64,000 nucleotides of DNA from JBMNEH01 sp050948665 (GTDB lineage Bacteria > Bacillota > Clostridia > Christensenellales > UMGS416): NCBI GenBank assembly GCA_050948665.1, contig JBMNEH010000001.1, positions 1,426,001 to 1,490,000 on the forward strand. Direction: 5' to 3'. Of the stretch, positions 15,949 through 26,163 are shown in pieces. Below the pieces are notes generated by a model, which had not been told where the DNA came from, made no database searches, and saw only the letters and a list, made by a program, of their open reading frames with translations. Position 1 is the stretch's first letter. Each line of letters starts with the position of its first letter. The translations under genes and the position numbers were made by a program.

Positions 15949-18153
15949 ATGACACTGGTTCATAAAAGCTGTACATTATTAATCATTATTCTCGTTACTA
16001 CTCTATTTGGCGTTTTGATATATATGCCAGCTGCCAGAGCAGAATCATATCCTTATCCCGATGGTGCGGAAATACGTATTGGTAATGGCGAAAGAGTTTA
16101 TATAGATAATCCGGCGGAAGGCAATGTAGCCTACCGAACTGAGGATATAGAGTATGCGTCTGTTTCATCTGCCGGTGGTGTTTACGGCCGAAAAAACGGA
16201 AAAGTAGATATTTATGTTATCAAAGATGAAAAAATCCTTCGCACGCTCCATATTACCGTTTGCAGCAGTCCCAGGGGCATAGATTCTGAGATCAAGAGCA
16301 TCGGGCTTCTTGTCGGCAGAACCCAGAAACTTGTCTGTTTCCCCACTCCCTCCTCCAGTGCCAGTCATACAATATTCTATAGCTCTGATAATCCAGCAAT
16401 TGCGTCGGTTAATCCAGACGGCGAAATTACAGGCGTTGCGCCTGGGACATGTCATATTACAGCAGAGACTTTTAACCATAAATCTTTACATATAACGGTA
16501 ATTGTCAAGAGGCAGCCAGTAGGAATTGCTTTTTCTTCGAAAACCTACACTATTGCTGCAGATGAGAAATTTTCTTCATCCATTTCTCCGTTGCCAGAAG
16601 ATTCTTACCTTGATACTGTCACATATTCAAGCAATGCACCTGAGGTATGCAAAGTTGACACCAGCGGAGTATTAATCGGACAGAGTGAGGGGAGCGCAGT
16701 AATTCAAGCTGTTTCAAATGGATTAAAAGCTCAATGCACTGTCATTGTAACACCTGCACTTCGGAACATATTTATAGCGGAAACCTCATACAAGCTCGCA
16801 GTCGGTATGTCTATGGATATTAAAGCAATGCCCATACCTTATGACGCTGCCTCTAATTTCATTTATATCTCTTCAGACAAGCAAGTAGCAAATACAGACG
16901 CATACGGTCGTTTGACAGCACTCCGTGCGGGCACAGCACAAATTACAGTTATTGGATATAATGGTACTTCTGCAATCTGTACAGTGGAAGTGTTAAATGC
17001 TCCTTCCTCTATAAAAGCAGAGGTCTCACAAAAGGTTTTGTCTCCTGGTGATAGTTGGGATATTCCTATTGAGATACCCGATAATACGTATACACATTTT
17101 ACTTATGAAAGCAATATTCCGGATGCGATATCTGTTGATGAAAACGGACGGGTTACGGTTCACGAGTATTCTACAGGGGTCATCACAGTCAGTACCCATA
17201 ATGGACTGACCTTCAAGGTAACAATTATTGCTTCTATTGTAGATTATTTGTCCAAACCTGTATATAAGGATATTATGAGATTTACAAAAGCTTTATGTGA
17301 TGAATATCCTGACTTGATGCACTATAAAAGCATCGGAAAGACTGCTCTTGGACAGGATATAGTTATGCTTTCCATTGGCTTTGGGGAAAAAAAAGTTGGT
17401 ATCAGCGCCGCTCTCCATGCTCGTGAAAGCATTGGCGGATTATACGCTCTCCGGTGTGCAGAAGAGTATGCCATTGCATGGACTTCCGGGAGAAAGTATG
17501 CCGGTTATGACCTTCGAGAGCTGCTGTCCCAGTATACATTGTGTATTATTCCCTGCTGTAATCCCGATGGTATGGACATATGCAACGGAACTACTCTTCC
17601 GTTATATACGGATTCTCTGTCAGACAGACAGCGTATTGATTACAAAAACAACGCAAATGGCGTAAACCTGAACAGTAATTTTCCTTTCTATTGGAAAACC
17701 GCATTATCTGACAAATGGTCAAAAGCAAATATAGATACATATTGCGGTGACAGAGTGCTTTCTGAACCGGAAACCAAGGCATTGTTTCGCGTTTGTGTAG
17801 AGGAGCAGTTCTATTGGATGCTGAACATACACACTCATGGAAATATTATGTTTTGGCGTGATGTCAAAAACGGTGTCATTCCCGGCGACGAAACTTTAAT
17901 GACTGCAATTGAGAGCAATTGCGGCATTTCCCCAAGCCCAAGAGGTCCGAGCTGGATGGCAGATGCATACGGAGGCGGATTTGAAAACTGGTTTCGATCC
18001 TTTTTTAATCGCCCGGCAATCTGTGTCGAACTTATACCCATAAACTTTTCCGGTTATTATGACGCGTCACTGTACTCACGGTTTGAAGAAGCAGTTCTTT
18101 GGGATAAAACGAAAACGCTGCTCCTACAGGGTATGAAAGAGTTTGCGTCTTAG
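15949..18153 (+). CDS. Secreted M14-family zinc carboxypeptidase-like protein with four Ig-like (BIG2) domains
   Basis: 734 residues. An N-terminal signal peptide (hydrophobic stretch, residues 9-27, then AARAES) is followed by four bacterial Ig-like group 2 repeats (about 108-188, 190-270, 270-352, 353-432), each ending in a VTV/TVIV-like strand. The M14 peptidase domain is C-terminal, with zinc ligands H490 and E493 (HARE), H628 (NIHTHG) and general base E694 (CVELIP). The substrate-carboxylate motif, normally Asn-Arg before NFP, reads N575-S576, so the canonical arginine is lost. No LPxTG or transmembrane C-terminus is seen; BIG2 repeats probably hold it at the cell surface. It likely cuts peptidoglycan stem peptides or external peptides. 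AAGGCGGAG precedes the start. Confidence 0.85.
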   Translation: MTLVHKSCTLLIIILVTTLFGVLIYMPAARAESYPYPDGAEIRIGNGERVYIDNPAEGNVAYRTEDIEYASVSSAGGVYGRKNGKVDIYVIKDEKILRTLHITVCSSPRGIDSEIKSIGLLVGRTQKLVCFPTPSSSASHTIFYSSDNPAIASVNPDGEITGVAPGTCHITAETFNHKSLHITVIVKRQPVGIAFSSKTYTIAADEKFSSSISPLPEDSYLDTVTYSSNAPEVCKVDTSGVLIGQSEGSAVIQAVSNGLKAQCTVIVTPALRNIFIAETSYKLAVGMSMDIKAMPIPYDAASNFIYISSDKQVANTDAYGRLTALRAGTAQITVIGYNGTSAICTVEVLNAPSSIKAEVSQKVLSPGDSWDIPIEIPDNTYTHFTYESNIPDAISVDENGRVTVHEYSTGVITVSTHNGLTFKVTIIASIVDYLSKPVYKDIMRFTKALCDEYPDLMHYKSIGKTALGQDIVMLSIGFGEKKVGISAALHARESIGGLYALRCAEEYAIAWTSGRKYAGYDLRELLSQYTLCIIPCCNPDGMDICNGTTLPLYTDSLSDRQRIDYKNNANGVNLNSNFPFYWKTALSDKWSKANIDTYCGDRVLSEPETKALFRVCVEEQFYWMLNIHTHGNIMFWRDVKNGVIPGDETLMTAIESNCGISPSPRGPSWMADAYGGGFENWFRSFFNRPAICVELIPINFSGYYDASLYSRFEEAVLWDKTKTLLLQGMKEFAS

Positions 18154-18380
18154 AGTACTATAAACACTCCTCCCGGCTCCATCTTTGGTATATCAAAACA
18201 CATATTAAATCTGTCATCCAACATGCAAGCGACACATGAAACAAAGGCACTAGCTTTACAAAATACTCCTTTCCTTTAAATCATTTAGCTTGCAAGTACA
18301 AATGAGTTCTCCGTCGCCATGAGATTCATTTTCATATAATCATAAAGAGGCAACGGTACATACCCTGTTTTTTATCCTGC

Positions 18381-20777
18381 TCAGCTCCTAAGCTGCGCAC
18401 CATTTTCCTTTGTAAGAGCCGCTAATACATCTGCAATAACTTTCTCAATCTCCGGATCCGTCAGACTTTTCTCGTCATCCAAAAGAGACAGGGAGAACGC
18501 CACGCTCTTTTTCCCCTCCGGAACCTGATGCCCCTGATAGACATCGAAAAGAATTACTGAAGTAACGGTCTTTCCTCCTGATTTTCGGATTGTCTGCATC
18601 AAATCACCCACCGGAACCGTGCTGTCCACCAGTATAGCTATATCCCGGTTCACCGGATGAAATTTGGGAATGGGCTTAAATACCGGCTCTTCACCTTTTA
18701 AGCAGTGCAATAAATCTACATTCATTTCTGCTATATACACTTTATGATCTATGCCGAAAGCTTCCTGCACATCCGGATGGAGTTCACCCAACTCAGCAAG
18801 GACTTTGTTTTGAACGGTAGCAATCGCCCTTCTTCCCGGATGGAGATAACTACCGCCTCCGATTTCAAATCTCACATCGGCGATACGGAAGAGGCGAAAA
18901 ATCATCTCTACGCAGCCCTTGAGTGTATAAAAATCCACACCACTATCAATCAGCATCATTCCCAGTCGGGTAATCTCACAGGGCTGCTGCTTAACAGGCT
19001 GCTCAAAGGGATGGAAGGTGCGTCCTATCTCAAACAAACGAATATGATGTGCTTTTTGGTTTAAATTCAAAGCACCAGCCTGCAATAATCCGGGGATTAA
19101 TGTTGTACGCATTAAGCTGTAATCTTCTCCCAAAGGATTCATAATCCGCAAAGCATTGCGCAAAGGATCACCAGCAGTCAAACCCAATTTATCAAACACA
19201 GAAGGACTCATAAAAGAATAGCTGACGCCCTCATTTAATCCCATTGCCGCCATCATGTTCTGTAAAGAAACGACGTTCATCTGCTCAGGCGAACGGCGCC
19301 CCCTTACCCCTCCAGTGTCAGGCAAGATGGAAGGTATTGTATGATACCCATGAATTCTCTGAATTTCTTCAGCGATATCTGCAGTATTGCAAAGATCCTG
19401 CCTCCAAGACGGCACAGAAGAAACCAAATCATCCCCTTCTATGACGGTGGGAACAAAGAGGCGATTCAAAATGTCCGCCATTTCTACGGCAGTCAACTCT
19501 TGGCCCAGCAGATGATTCACACGGGTATGAGATACCCGCAACGTTCTCTGAGAAAGATCAGTATTACAAATATCAATACAGCCTCCCACTACTTCACCGC
19601 ACCCCAAATCCTCAATCAATGTCAGAGCTCTTTGAAGCGCCTTCTCCGGAAGTGTGGGGTCGAGATTCTTTTCAAACCGTGAAGAGGACTCTGTACGTAT
19701 ACCAAGCATCCTTGCCGTCACTCTGATTCCGGTATTTTCAAAGTTTGCCGACTCAAACACAACAGTTTTTGTGGAATCATGGATCCCGGACCCCTCTCCA
19801 CCCATGATTCCCGCAAGCGCTGTGGGACGAACTCTATTGGCAATGACCAGCATGCCAGGCTTAAGAGCAATCTCTTTCCCGTCTAACAGCAAAATCGACT
19901 CTCCTTCACATGCGCTGCGGACATAAATCTCATGTCCTTCTATGCCATCATAATCGAAAGCATGCATGGGCTGGCCAAATTCCACCATTACATAATTCGT
20001 TATATCAACAATGTTGTTAATCGGACGTATTCCGACCGCAATAAGCGCATCCTTCAACCATTTCGGAGAGGGCGCTACCTTTACATTACGCACCATTCGC
20101 ACCATATATCGCGGACAGTGGATCTTGTCTTCAACGGTAACCTTCAGCATACTATGCACGTCGCCTGTTCCGGGGATTTCTCTCATTTCTGGTAGCGTAA
20201 GCGGCTGCCGGAAAGTTGCTGAAACTTCTCTGGCCATACCTACTATGCTCAGGCAGTCCGGCCTATTTGCAAGAGTCTTAAACTCGACAATTGTATCATC
20301 TAATCCTAAAACCTGCTTTATAATCGTACCGGTACGGTAATCCTCATTTAAAATTAAAATACCGTCAACCTCTGCGCTGGGATAAACGCTGTCCTTAATT
20401 TTCAGTTCATCGCCTGAGCATAGCATGCCATAACTTGGAAGTCCTCGAAGCTTGCTCTCCTTAATGCAGAGACCATTGGGTAGCTTAGCTCCAATAAGTG
20501 CGACGGGTACCAATGCGCCTTCAAACACATTGGGTGCGCCCGTTATGACGGACAATGGCTTATCCTGCCCCACATCCATCGTGCAAACTCGTAGTTTGTC
20601 AGCGTTAGGATGTCGCTCAAGCTTTAATATTCTACCAACTACAACACGATCGAGGCCATCTCCGAGCGTTTGCCAATTTTCGACCTCGGATCCGCTCATT
20701 ATCATACCAGATACAAAATCCTCAATCCTCACCGGAATGGTAACGTATTTTTTTAACCAGGAAATCGGTACTAACAT
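18381..20777 (-). CDS. pheT: Phenylalanyl-tRNA synthetase beta subunit
   Basis: 798 residues, full length for the bacterial beta subunit. It begins with an EMAP/tRNA-binding domain (VGRILKLERHPNADKLRV), then the B3/B4 editing domain (GQPMHAFDYD), the B5 domain, a catalytic-like core, and a C-terminal FDX-ACB anticodon domain (KFHPVNRDIAILVD). It follows pheS by 12 nt and is controlled by the T-box upstream of pheS. GGAGGAG precedes the ATG. Confidence 0.97.
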   Translation of the reverse strand: MLVPISWLKKYVTIPVRIEDFVSGMIMSGSEVENWQTLGDGLDRVVVGRILKLERHPNADKLRVCTMDVGQDKPLSVITGAPNVFEGALVPVALIGAKLPNGLCIKESKLRGLPSYGMLCSGDELKIKDSVYPSAEVDGILILNEDYRTGTIIKQVLGLDDTIVEFKTLANRPDCLSIVGMAREVSATFRQPLTLPEMREIPGTGDVHSMLKVTVEDKIHCPRYMVRMVRNVKVAPSPKWLKDALIAVGIRPINNIVDITNYVMVEFGQPMHAFDYDGIEGHEIYVRSACEGESILLLDGKEIALKPGMLVIANRVRPTALAGIMGGEGSGIHDSTKTVVFESANFENTGIRVTARMLGIRTESSSRFEKNLDPTLPEKALQRALTLIEDLGCGEVVGGCIDICNTDLSQRTLRVSHTRVNHLLGQELTAVEMADILNRLFVPTVIEGDDLVSSVPSWRQDLCNTADIAEEIQRIHGYHTIPSILPDTGGVRGRRSPEQMNVVSLQNMMAAMGLNEGVSYSFMSPSVFDKLGLTAGDPLRNALRIMNPLGEDYSLMRTTLIPGLLQAGALNLNQKAHHIRLFEIGRTFHPFEQPVKQQPCEITRLGMMLIDSGVDFYTLKGCVEMIFRLFRIADVRFEIGGGSYLHPGRRAIATVQNKVLAELGELHPDVQEAFGIDHKVYIAEMNVDLLHCLKGEEPVFKPIPKFHPVNRDIAILVDSTVPVGDLMQTIRKSGGKTVTSVILFDVYQGHQVPEGKKSVAFSLSLLDDEKSLTDPEIEKVIADVLAALTKENGAQLRS

Positions 20778-20789
20778 TTTCTCCTCCTA

Positions 20790-21815
20790 TCAGAACTGGT
20801 TCAAGAATCGCAGATCATTCTCGGTAAGCAAACGCAAATCAGAGATAGAATACTTTACAGTCGTAATTCTGTCCCATCCAAGTCCAAAGGCGAAACCACT
20901 GTAAATCTCCGGATTTATGCCGCACATTTCCAACACATGAGGGTTCACCATGCCGCATCCCAATATTTCAAGCCACCCGGTTCCATGACAAATGCGGCAA
21001 TTCGGCTCATTACCGCCACACAAGTAACAGGAGATATCTACCTCCGCCGAAGGTTCTGTGAATGGAAAGAATGACGGACGAAAACGGGTTCTCACGTGGT
21101 CTCCGTACATCTCTCTGGCAAAAGCATCCAACGTACCTTTTAAATGTCCCATATTGATACCCTTATCGACTACAAGGCCCTCTATCTGATGAAATACCGG
21201 AGAATGTGTAGCATCAACCTGATCGTTTCGATAAACACGGCCGGGGCAAATAATCCGTATAGGAGGTTTTTGTGTCGTCATCACTCTTCCCTGCACAGGA
21301 GAAGTATGCGTGCGAAGCAATAAATTTTCACTGAGAAACAAAGAATCCTGCATGTCTCGGGCCGGGTGATTCTTCGGAATATTCATCAGTTCAAAATTGT
21401 AGTAATCGGTTTCCACCTCAGGTCCTTCAGCAATCTCAAAACCCATGCCGATAAATATTTCTTCAATTCTCCGCCGCACTTGGGTCATGGGATGCAGTTT
21501 TCCCACGCAGGGATCTTTTCCAGGTATGCTAATATCCAATGTTTCCTTAAGCAGACGGGCATCCTTTTCGGCTTTTGTCAAGATTTCCTCCCGACATCTC
21601 AGAGATTCCTCCAACCTAAGGCGTACATCGTTGACTCTTTTGCCCATTGAAGGTCGTTCTTCCGGGCTCAATGCACCCATTCCCCTCAATAACTGTGTTA
21701 AGGATCCCTTTTTCCCCAGGACCTTTAAGCGCAATGCTTCCAACGCGTCCAAATCGTTCACTTTTTTTAAGGCTTTCTCCACCTCTTTTTCAACGCGGTT
21801 TAAGGCATCCAGCAT
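20790..21815 (-). CDS. pheS: Phenylalanyl-tRNA synthetase alpha subunit
   Basis: 341 residues from the ATG at 21815 (GGAAAGGAG upstream), the usual length. An N-terminal coiled coil (KEVEKALKKVNDLDALEALR) binds tRNA. The class II core has the HPARDMQDSLF and ATHSPVFHQIEGL blocks and motif 3 FAFGLGWDRITT. A longer open frame of 22 residues would lie in the T-box terminator and is rejected. Forms an alpha2-beta2 enzyme with PheT. Confidence 0.97.
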   Translation of the reverse strand: MLDALNRVEKEVEKALKKVNDLDALEALRLKVLGKKGSLTQLLRGMGALSPEERPSMGKRVNDVRLRLEESLRCREEILTKAEKDARLLKETLDISIPGKDPCVGKLHPMTQVRRRIEEIFIGMGFEIAEGPEVETDYYNFELMNIPKNHPARDMQDSLFLSENLLLRTHTSPVQGRVMTTQKPPIRIICPGRVYRNDQVDATHSPVFHQIEGLVVDKGINMGHLKGTLDAFAREMYGDHVRTRFRPSFFPFTEPSAEVDISCYLCGGNEPNCRICHGTGWLEILGCGMVNPHVLEMCGINPEIYSGFAFGLGWDRITTVKYSISDLRLLTENDLRFLNQF

Positions 21816-21835
21816 TTTTAACTCCTTTCCAATAA

Positions 21836-22072
21836 AGAGCAACCCCTGCCCCAAGGGACGGAGGTTGCTCCGCGGTACCACCCAAATTCACAGGGGAATC
21901 CCTGTGCGCTTAAAACTTATAACGAAGTAACCCGCCATAGCCTACACAGCCATCCGGCCTTTCGGTATGGAGCTCCGGAGTGAACTTCACCAGCCATGTA
22001 CAGAAAAGCACTTACAGCCAATGGTGCTTACTCTCTTGCTGTTACAGCAGGTTACTCTCTCCTTCTTAGCTA
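21836..22072 (-). ncRNA. T-box riboswitch, Phe specifier
   Basis: Leader of pheST. The conserved T-box GGGTGGTACCGCG (complement at 21871-21884) is followed by a terminator helix (AGCAACC...GGTTGCT) and a T-rich tail. In stem I the specifier codon reads TTC (21984-21982, within GAAGTTCACTCC), matching tRNA-Phe, and AGAGAGTA supplies the stem-base GA motif. Uncharged tRNA-Phe would stabilise the antiterminator and switch on pheST. Confidence 0.95.
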
Positions 22073-22075
22073 AAT

Positions 22076-22843
22076 TTAACGCAAGCCCATCTTCTGCAGA
22101 TAGCGCAAAGAAATAGCGAGACTCTCAAAAGGATCACGTTGGCAAGCGTCCTGTTCCACAATATGATAACGAATACGCGTTTCGGCACAAGCACCAATAA
22201 TTGCCGGCCAATTCAAGTTGCCTTCTCCTACTTCGGCAAAGACAGAACGACGTTCTGAAGACGAATACACCATGTCTTTAAAGTGGACAACATCCATACG
22301 ACCAGCTACTTTTCGAATCCACTCCGCGGGATCACCACCTCCCGCAGTTATCCAATAAGTATCAAGTTCAAATCGGAACCAAGAGGGATCAGTATCTTCA
22401 AGCAGGATATCCATTCCGGTTCTTCCGTCGAATTTTGCAAACTCAAAGTTGTGATTATGGTAGATTAGATGCATTCCGGCATTGGCAATCTCCTCGGCAG
22501 CCGGGCGAATGTCCTTCACAAATTGGCAGAAGCCCTCCTCAGTATCACGATACATATCCGGCATGCTTCCAAGTCCTATATACTTAGTGCCCCAAATTTT
22601 ATGCTGCCGAATGGTTTCCCTGGTTCCCTTCACTATCTCATCAAAACTGACATGAGTTGCGCATATCTCGAGCCCATGTTTATCAGCCATATCTTTGAGT
22701 AGTTGAGGATCTATCCGTTTCCAGCCGGACATTTGGACTGCTTCATAACCGATGTGCCGTACCTTTTTCAGAGATGCATCGATTCCCTCTGACGTCTGTG
22801 TAAAATCCCGAACAGTATACATCTGTGCCGCTAACATCGTCAT
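22076..22843 (-). CDS. Sugar phosphate isomerase/epimerase (xylose isomerase-like TIM barrel)
   Basis: 255 residues from the ATG at 22843 (GGAGGT 7 nt upstream). The fold family AP_endonuc_2 is recognised from AAQMYTVRDF at the N-terminus, the metal-ligand region LIYHNHNFEF, FELDTYWI and VVHFKDM, and EVGEGNLNWPAI near the end. These match myo-inosose dehydratase/IolE-type and related epimerases. No sugar transporter or kinase is adjacent, so the substrate is unknown. It has its own promoter and is separate from lysC. Confidence 0.82.
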   Translation of the reverse strand: MTMLAAQMYTVRDFTQTSEGIDASLKKVRHIGYEAVQMSGWKRIDPQLLKDMADKHGLEICATHVSFDEIVKGTRETIRQHKIWGTKYIGLGSMPDMYRDTEEGFCQFVKDIRPAAEEIANAGMHLIYHNHNFEFAKFDGRTGMDILLEDTDPSWFRFELDTYWITAGGGDPAEWIRKVAGRMDVVHFKDMVYSSSERRSVFAEVGEGNLNWPAIIGACAETRIRYHIVEQDACQRDPFESLAISLRYLQKMGLR

Positions 22844-22863
22844 GCAAACACCTCCACTGTCAC

Positions 22864-22892
22864 AGTTTAGCATAAATAATATAATTTCTCAA
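22864..22892 (-). promoter_or_regulatory. Promoter of the sugar isomerase-like gene
   Basis: Minus strand: -35 TTGAGA (22892-22887), 17-nt spacer, -10 TAAACT (22869-22864), 21 nt before the start codon. Confidence 0.6.
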
Positions 22893-22896
22893 GGGT

Positions 22897-24201
22897 TCAT
22901 GCGAAAGCGTAATAAATTGCCCGAACGGCTTTCTCATAATCTTCGTTTTCCACGCCTACGATAATGTTCATCTCGCTGGAACCTTGGTCAATCATACGGA
23001 CATTGATTTGATTCTCGGCCAACGCCGTAAAAAGCTTTGCGGCAGTTCCAGGATTCCGCACCATGTTATGCCCTACTGTCGCAATGATTGCCATCTTATC
23101 GGATAGTTCAATATGATCAGGTTCCACCCGCTTCATGATTTCACGAACGATATCCTCTTCCTTACCATCAATAGCAGCACTGTCTACGGCTACAGATAGA
23201 GAGTCAATACCCGTTGGCATATGCTCAAAGGAAATGCCTCGTTCCTCGAGCACAGACAGCACTTTTCGGCCAAATCCCAATTCATTATTCATCATGGATT
23301 TCTCAATCATGATGAAGGTGAAGTCTTTCTTTCCTGCAATCCCCGTAATTATCTGATCCTGATGATGTGTGGCGTGCTGAACGATCATCGTGCCCTCATC
23401 AAACGGGTCGTTTGTGTTTCGTATATGAATAGGTATACCCGCCTCACGAACCGGAAAAATCGAATCCTCATGGAGTACGTTTGCCCCCATGTAGGATAAC
23501 TCCCTAAGCTCCCGATAGCTTAAAACTTGGATTTGCTTGGCTTCCGGTACAATTGCAGGGTTCGCCATCTTAAAGCCGGAAACATCCGTCCAGTTCTCAT
23601 ACACATCTGCATTGCAGGCATGAGCAACAATAGCGCCTGTCACATCAGAGCCACCCCTTGAAAAGGTAATAATTCTGCCGTCAAGCTTTGCGCCGTAAAA
23701 TCCGGGGATTACTGCTCTAGAGTGTTTTCCCAGCAATGTAGAAAGCTTCTCCTGTGTGATCTTCGGCAAGAACCTTCCTTCGTCGGAAAACACTATCGCT
23801 TCTACCGGATCGAGAAAATCATACCCCAGTGCTTCAGCTAAAATCATTCCATTCAGGTACTCCCCACGGCTGGCCATATAGTCTCTGTCTGCACCTTGAC
23901 GCAAAGCTTGAATTATACGTGAAAACTCACTGTCAAGCGACAATGCAAGCCCCAGCCCGCTGATAATCTCTTCATAACGCATACGAATGCGGGACAAAAT
24001 CTCGATCTTCGCTGACGCTCCCATCGCTTTATGGCAGTTAATCAGTAAGTCCGTTACTTTAGCATCCCCAGAAAAACGCTTCCCCGGAGCAGAGGGAACC
24101 ACGTATCGACGCGCTCTATCCTGCTTTATTATTTGTATTGCCTTTTTCATCTGTTCGGCAGAAGCCAGAGAACTTCCGCCAAATTTCACTGTTTTTAACA
24201 T
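22897..24201 (-). CDS. lysC: Aspartate kinase
   Basis: 434 residues. It catalyses the first step of the aspartate family (Lys, Met, Thr) by phosphorylating aspartate. The kinase core starts KTVKFGGSSLA and includes TFSRGGSDVTGAI; two C-terminal ACT domains (about residues 290-434) suggest feedback control by an amino acid. It follows glyA by 3 nt in an rseC-glyA-lysC unit. The downstream steps hom, thrB and thrC lie at 56-60 kb. Confidence 0.94.
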   Translation of the reverse strand: MLKTVKFGGSSLASAEQMKKAIQIIKQDRARRYVVPSAPGKRFSGDAKVTDLLINCHKAMGASAKIEILSRIRMRYEEIISGLGLALSLDSEFSRIIQALRQGADRDYMASRGEYLNGMILAEALGYDFLDPVEAIVFSDEGRFLPKITQEKLSTLLGKHSRAVIPGFYGAKLDGRIITFSRGGSDVTGAIVAHACNADVYENWTDVSGFKMANPAIVPEAKQIQVLSYRELRELSYMGANVLHEDSIFPVREAGIPIHIRNTNDPFDEGTMIVQHATHHQDQIITGIAGKKDFTFIMIEKSMMNNELGFGRKVLSVLEERGISFEHMPTGIDSLSVAVDSAAIDGKEEDIVREIMKRVEPDHIELSDKMAIIATVGHNMVRNPGTAAKLFTALAENQINVRMIDQGSSEMNIIVGVENEDYEKAVRAIYYAFA

Positions 24202-24204
24202 ATC

Positions 24205-25464
24205 TTACTCCGTGCATCTGCAAATATCATTCTGGTACAGAGGATACTTTTCGCACATCTTCGTCACTATTTCCCGTACACAAGAAACTGCAACTCTTCC
24301 GTCCTTTACAATACGGGCAATTAATTCGGCTATTACTTTCATATCTTCAGTATTCAGGCCTCTTGTAGTTACGGCCGGTGTCCCCAGTCGCAGACCGCTG
24401 GTGATAAAAGGGCTCCGAGGATCATTTGGTATTGCATTTTTGTTGGCAGTTATACATGCATCATCCAGCAGGCGCTCCAGCTCCTTTCCGGTTACATTCT
24501 CCTCATGAAGGTCCAACAGCATCAGGTGATTATCAGTACCGCCCGACACAAGCGTAAGTCCATTGTCCAACAGACCCATTGCTAGCGCCTGCGCATTATC
24601 CAATATAGCCTGCTGATATACTTTAAATGATGGTTGCAAAGCCTCAAAAAACGCTATTGCCTTTGCGGCAATTATATGTTCCAAAGGCCCTCCTTGTGTG
24701 CCGGGAAAAATCGCCTTGTCAATTGCTTTAGCGTATTTTTTCTTGCAGAGAATCATACCGCCCCTTGGGCCACGGAGGGTTTTATGAGTTGTAGTAGTAA
24801 TAAAGTCAGCAAAAGGCACTGGGTCCGGGTGGAGATCAGCTGCCACCAAACCAGCAATGTGTGCCATATCCACCATCAGAAGAGATTTGCATTCGTCGGC
24901 AATCTCTTTAAAACGATCAAAGCGTATTATGCGAGGATACGCACTTGCGCCACAGACAATCATCTTTGGTTTGTGTTCCAGTGCTGTCGCCCGGACTTTA
25001 TCGTAATCTATATACCCCTGCGCGTCTACACCATACGGAACAAAGTTATAATACTTCCCCGACAGGTTCACGGGGCTGCCATGTGTTAAGTGGCCTCCTT
25101 CTGACAAACTCATTCCCATAATTGTGTCTCCGGGATTCAACATAGCGAAATAGACGGCAAAATTAGCCTGTGCACCGGAATGTGGCTGCACATTTGCATG
25201 GTCTGCACCGAAAAGAGTACATGCTCGTTTTCTGGCAGTCTCTTCAATCTCATCAATGATCGTACACCCACCGTAGTAACGTTTTCCAGGGTAACCTTCC
25301 GCATATTTGTTAGTTAGATGGGAGCCCGCAGCAGCCATTACCGCAGGACTTACGAAGTTCTCGGAAGCAATAAGCTCCAAGTGTCCGCGCTGTCTGCTCA
25401 ACTCGCGTTCCATCATCTTTGCAATTTCCGGATCAGCTTGTTCAATCATCTTTAAGTCAATCAT
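24205..25464 (-). CDS. glyA: Serine hydroxymethyltransferase
   Basis: 419 residues, PLP-dependent; interconverts serine and glycine with tetrahydrofolate, supplying one-carbon units. The N-terminal ELIASENFVS, the GYPGKRYYGG block and the PLP lysine in TTTTHKTLRGPRGG are all present. The ATG overlaps the rseC stop by 4 nt, with GGAGAAAAG upstream. Confidence 0.97.
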   Translation of the reverse strand: MIDLKMIEQADPEIAKMMERELSRQRGHLELIASENFVSPAVMAAAGSHLTNKYAEGYPGKRYYGGCTIIDEIEETARKRACTLFGADHANVQPHSGAQANFAVYFAMLNPGDTIMGMSLSEGGHLTHGSPVNLSGKYYNFVPYGVDAQGYIDYDKVRATALEHKPKMIVCGASAYPRIIRFDRFKEIADECKSLLMVDMAHIAGLVAADLHPDPVPFADFITTTTHKTLRGPRGGMILCKKKYAKAIDKAIFPGTQGGPLEHIIAAKAIAFFEALQPSFKVYQQAILDNAQALAMGLLDNGLTLVSGGTDNHLMLLDLHEENVTGKELERLLDDACITANKNAIPNDPRSPFITSGLRLGTPAVTTRGLNTEDMKVIAELIARIVKDGRVAVSCVREIVTKMCEKYPLYQNDICRCTE

Positions 25465-25949
25465 GACTTTTCTCCTTTGTTGGAAATACTACAATCCTCC
25501 GTTTGGTACGTTGGAGAATTAATCTTTTCGACTCGTATATGCTGCTTACGCCAACGTCGTAGGCGTCCATCCAGCAACCGCAACACAAGATAGCAAAGAC
25601 CAGAAGTACCGATTGCTAAAGCGGCGGCAGGAATTCCATCTCCCCAAAAAAGCGTCCCTACTACAATGCACAGTAGCAAAGCTACCAGCGGCACACCGTA
25701 TAATAGCCAAGCTGATACGAAGAAATAGGTCCTGTCCATTATCAGTGTGACTTCATCCCCTTCTACCAAGCTACCTTCATCCGATATCGTCAGGCACATT
25801 TTCATTGATGAAGTAGAAGAAAGAACACCACAAGCTCCGCAATGCTCACATATGGCCTTTCTGGGAAAGTGAATTTCCACCTTCCCGTCCTCAACCTTAG
25901 CAACAATACCGACCTCTCCACGCAGGGAGTCTTCATCACGTTTCTTCAT
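25461..25949 (-). CDS. rseC: RseC/MucC family membrane protein (SoxR-reducing system type)
   Basis: 162 residues. A cytoplasmic N-terminal part holds cysteines in CEHCGAC and a later Cys; two transmembrane helices follow at about residues 75-97 and 100-120, then a basic tail (RLRRWRKQ). This matches the RseC/MucC family, members of which act with Rnf electron-transport complexes or in redox sensing. No rnf genes are in the window, so its partner here is unknown. First gene of the rseC-glyA-lysC unit. Confidence 0.85.
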   Translation of the reverse strand: MKKRDEDSLRGEVGIVAKVEDGKVEIHFPRKAICEHCGACGVLSSTSSMKMCLTISDEGSLVEGDEVTLIMDRTYFFVSAWLLYGVPLVALLLCIVVGTLFWGDGIPAAALAIGTSGLCYLVLRLLDGRLRRWRKQHIRVEKINSPTYQTEDCSISNKGEKS

Positions 25950-26163
25950 GCTTAACCTTTACACTTATACTAATACCAAAATCAGAAAGCTGTTTTAAAT
26001 TGCCTTCAAAGGGGCTTCTTTCAGGAGACAACTGAGAGCTGCACCCTTGGAAAATCAATGATATCCTTGATATTCTCCGTTTCTGCCAAATCATCACCGT
26101 TCCCTGTAAATTCCCCCGTGAGGAAGTGTCTCAAAGCGGAAATCACTCTGCAATCCAATTATG

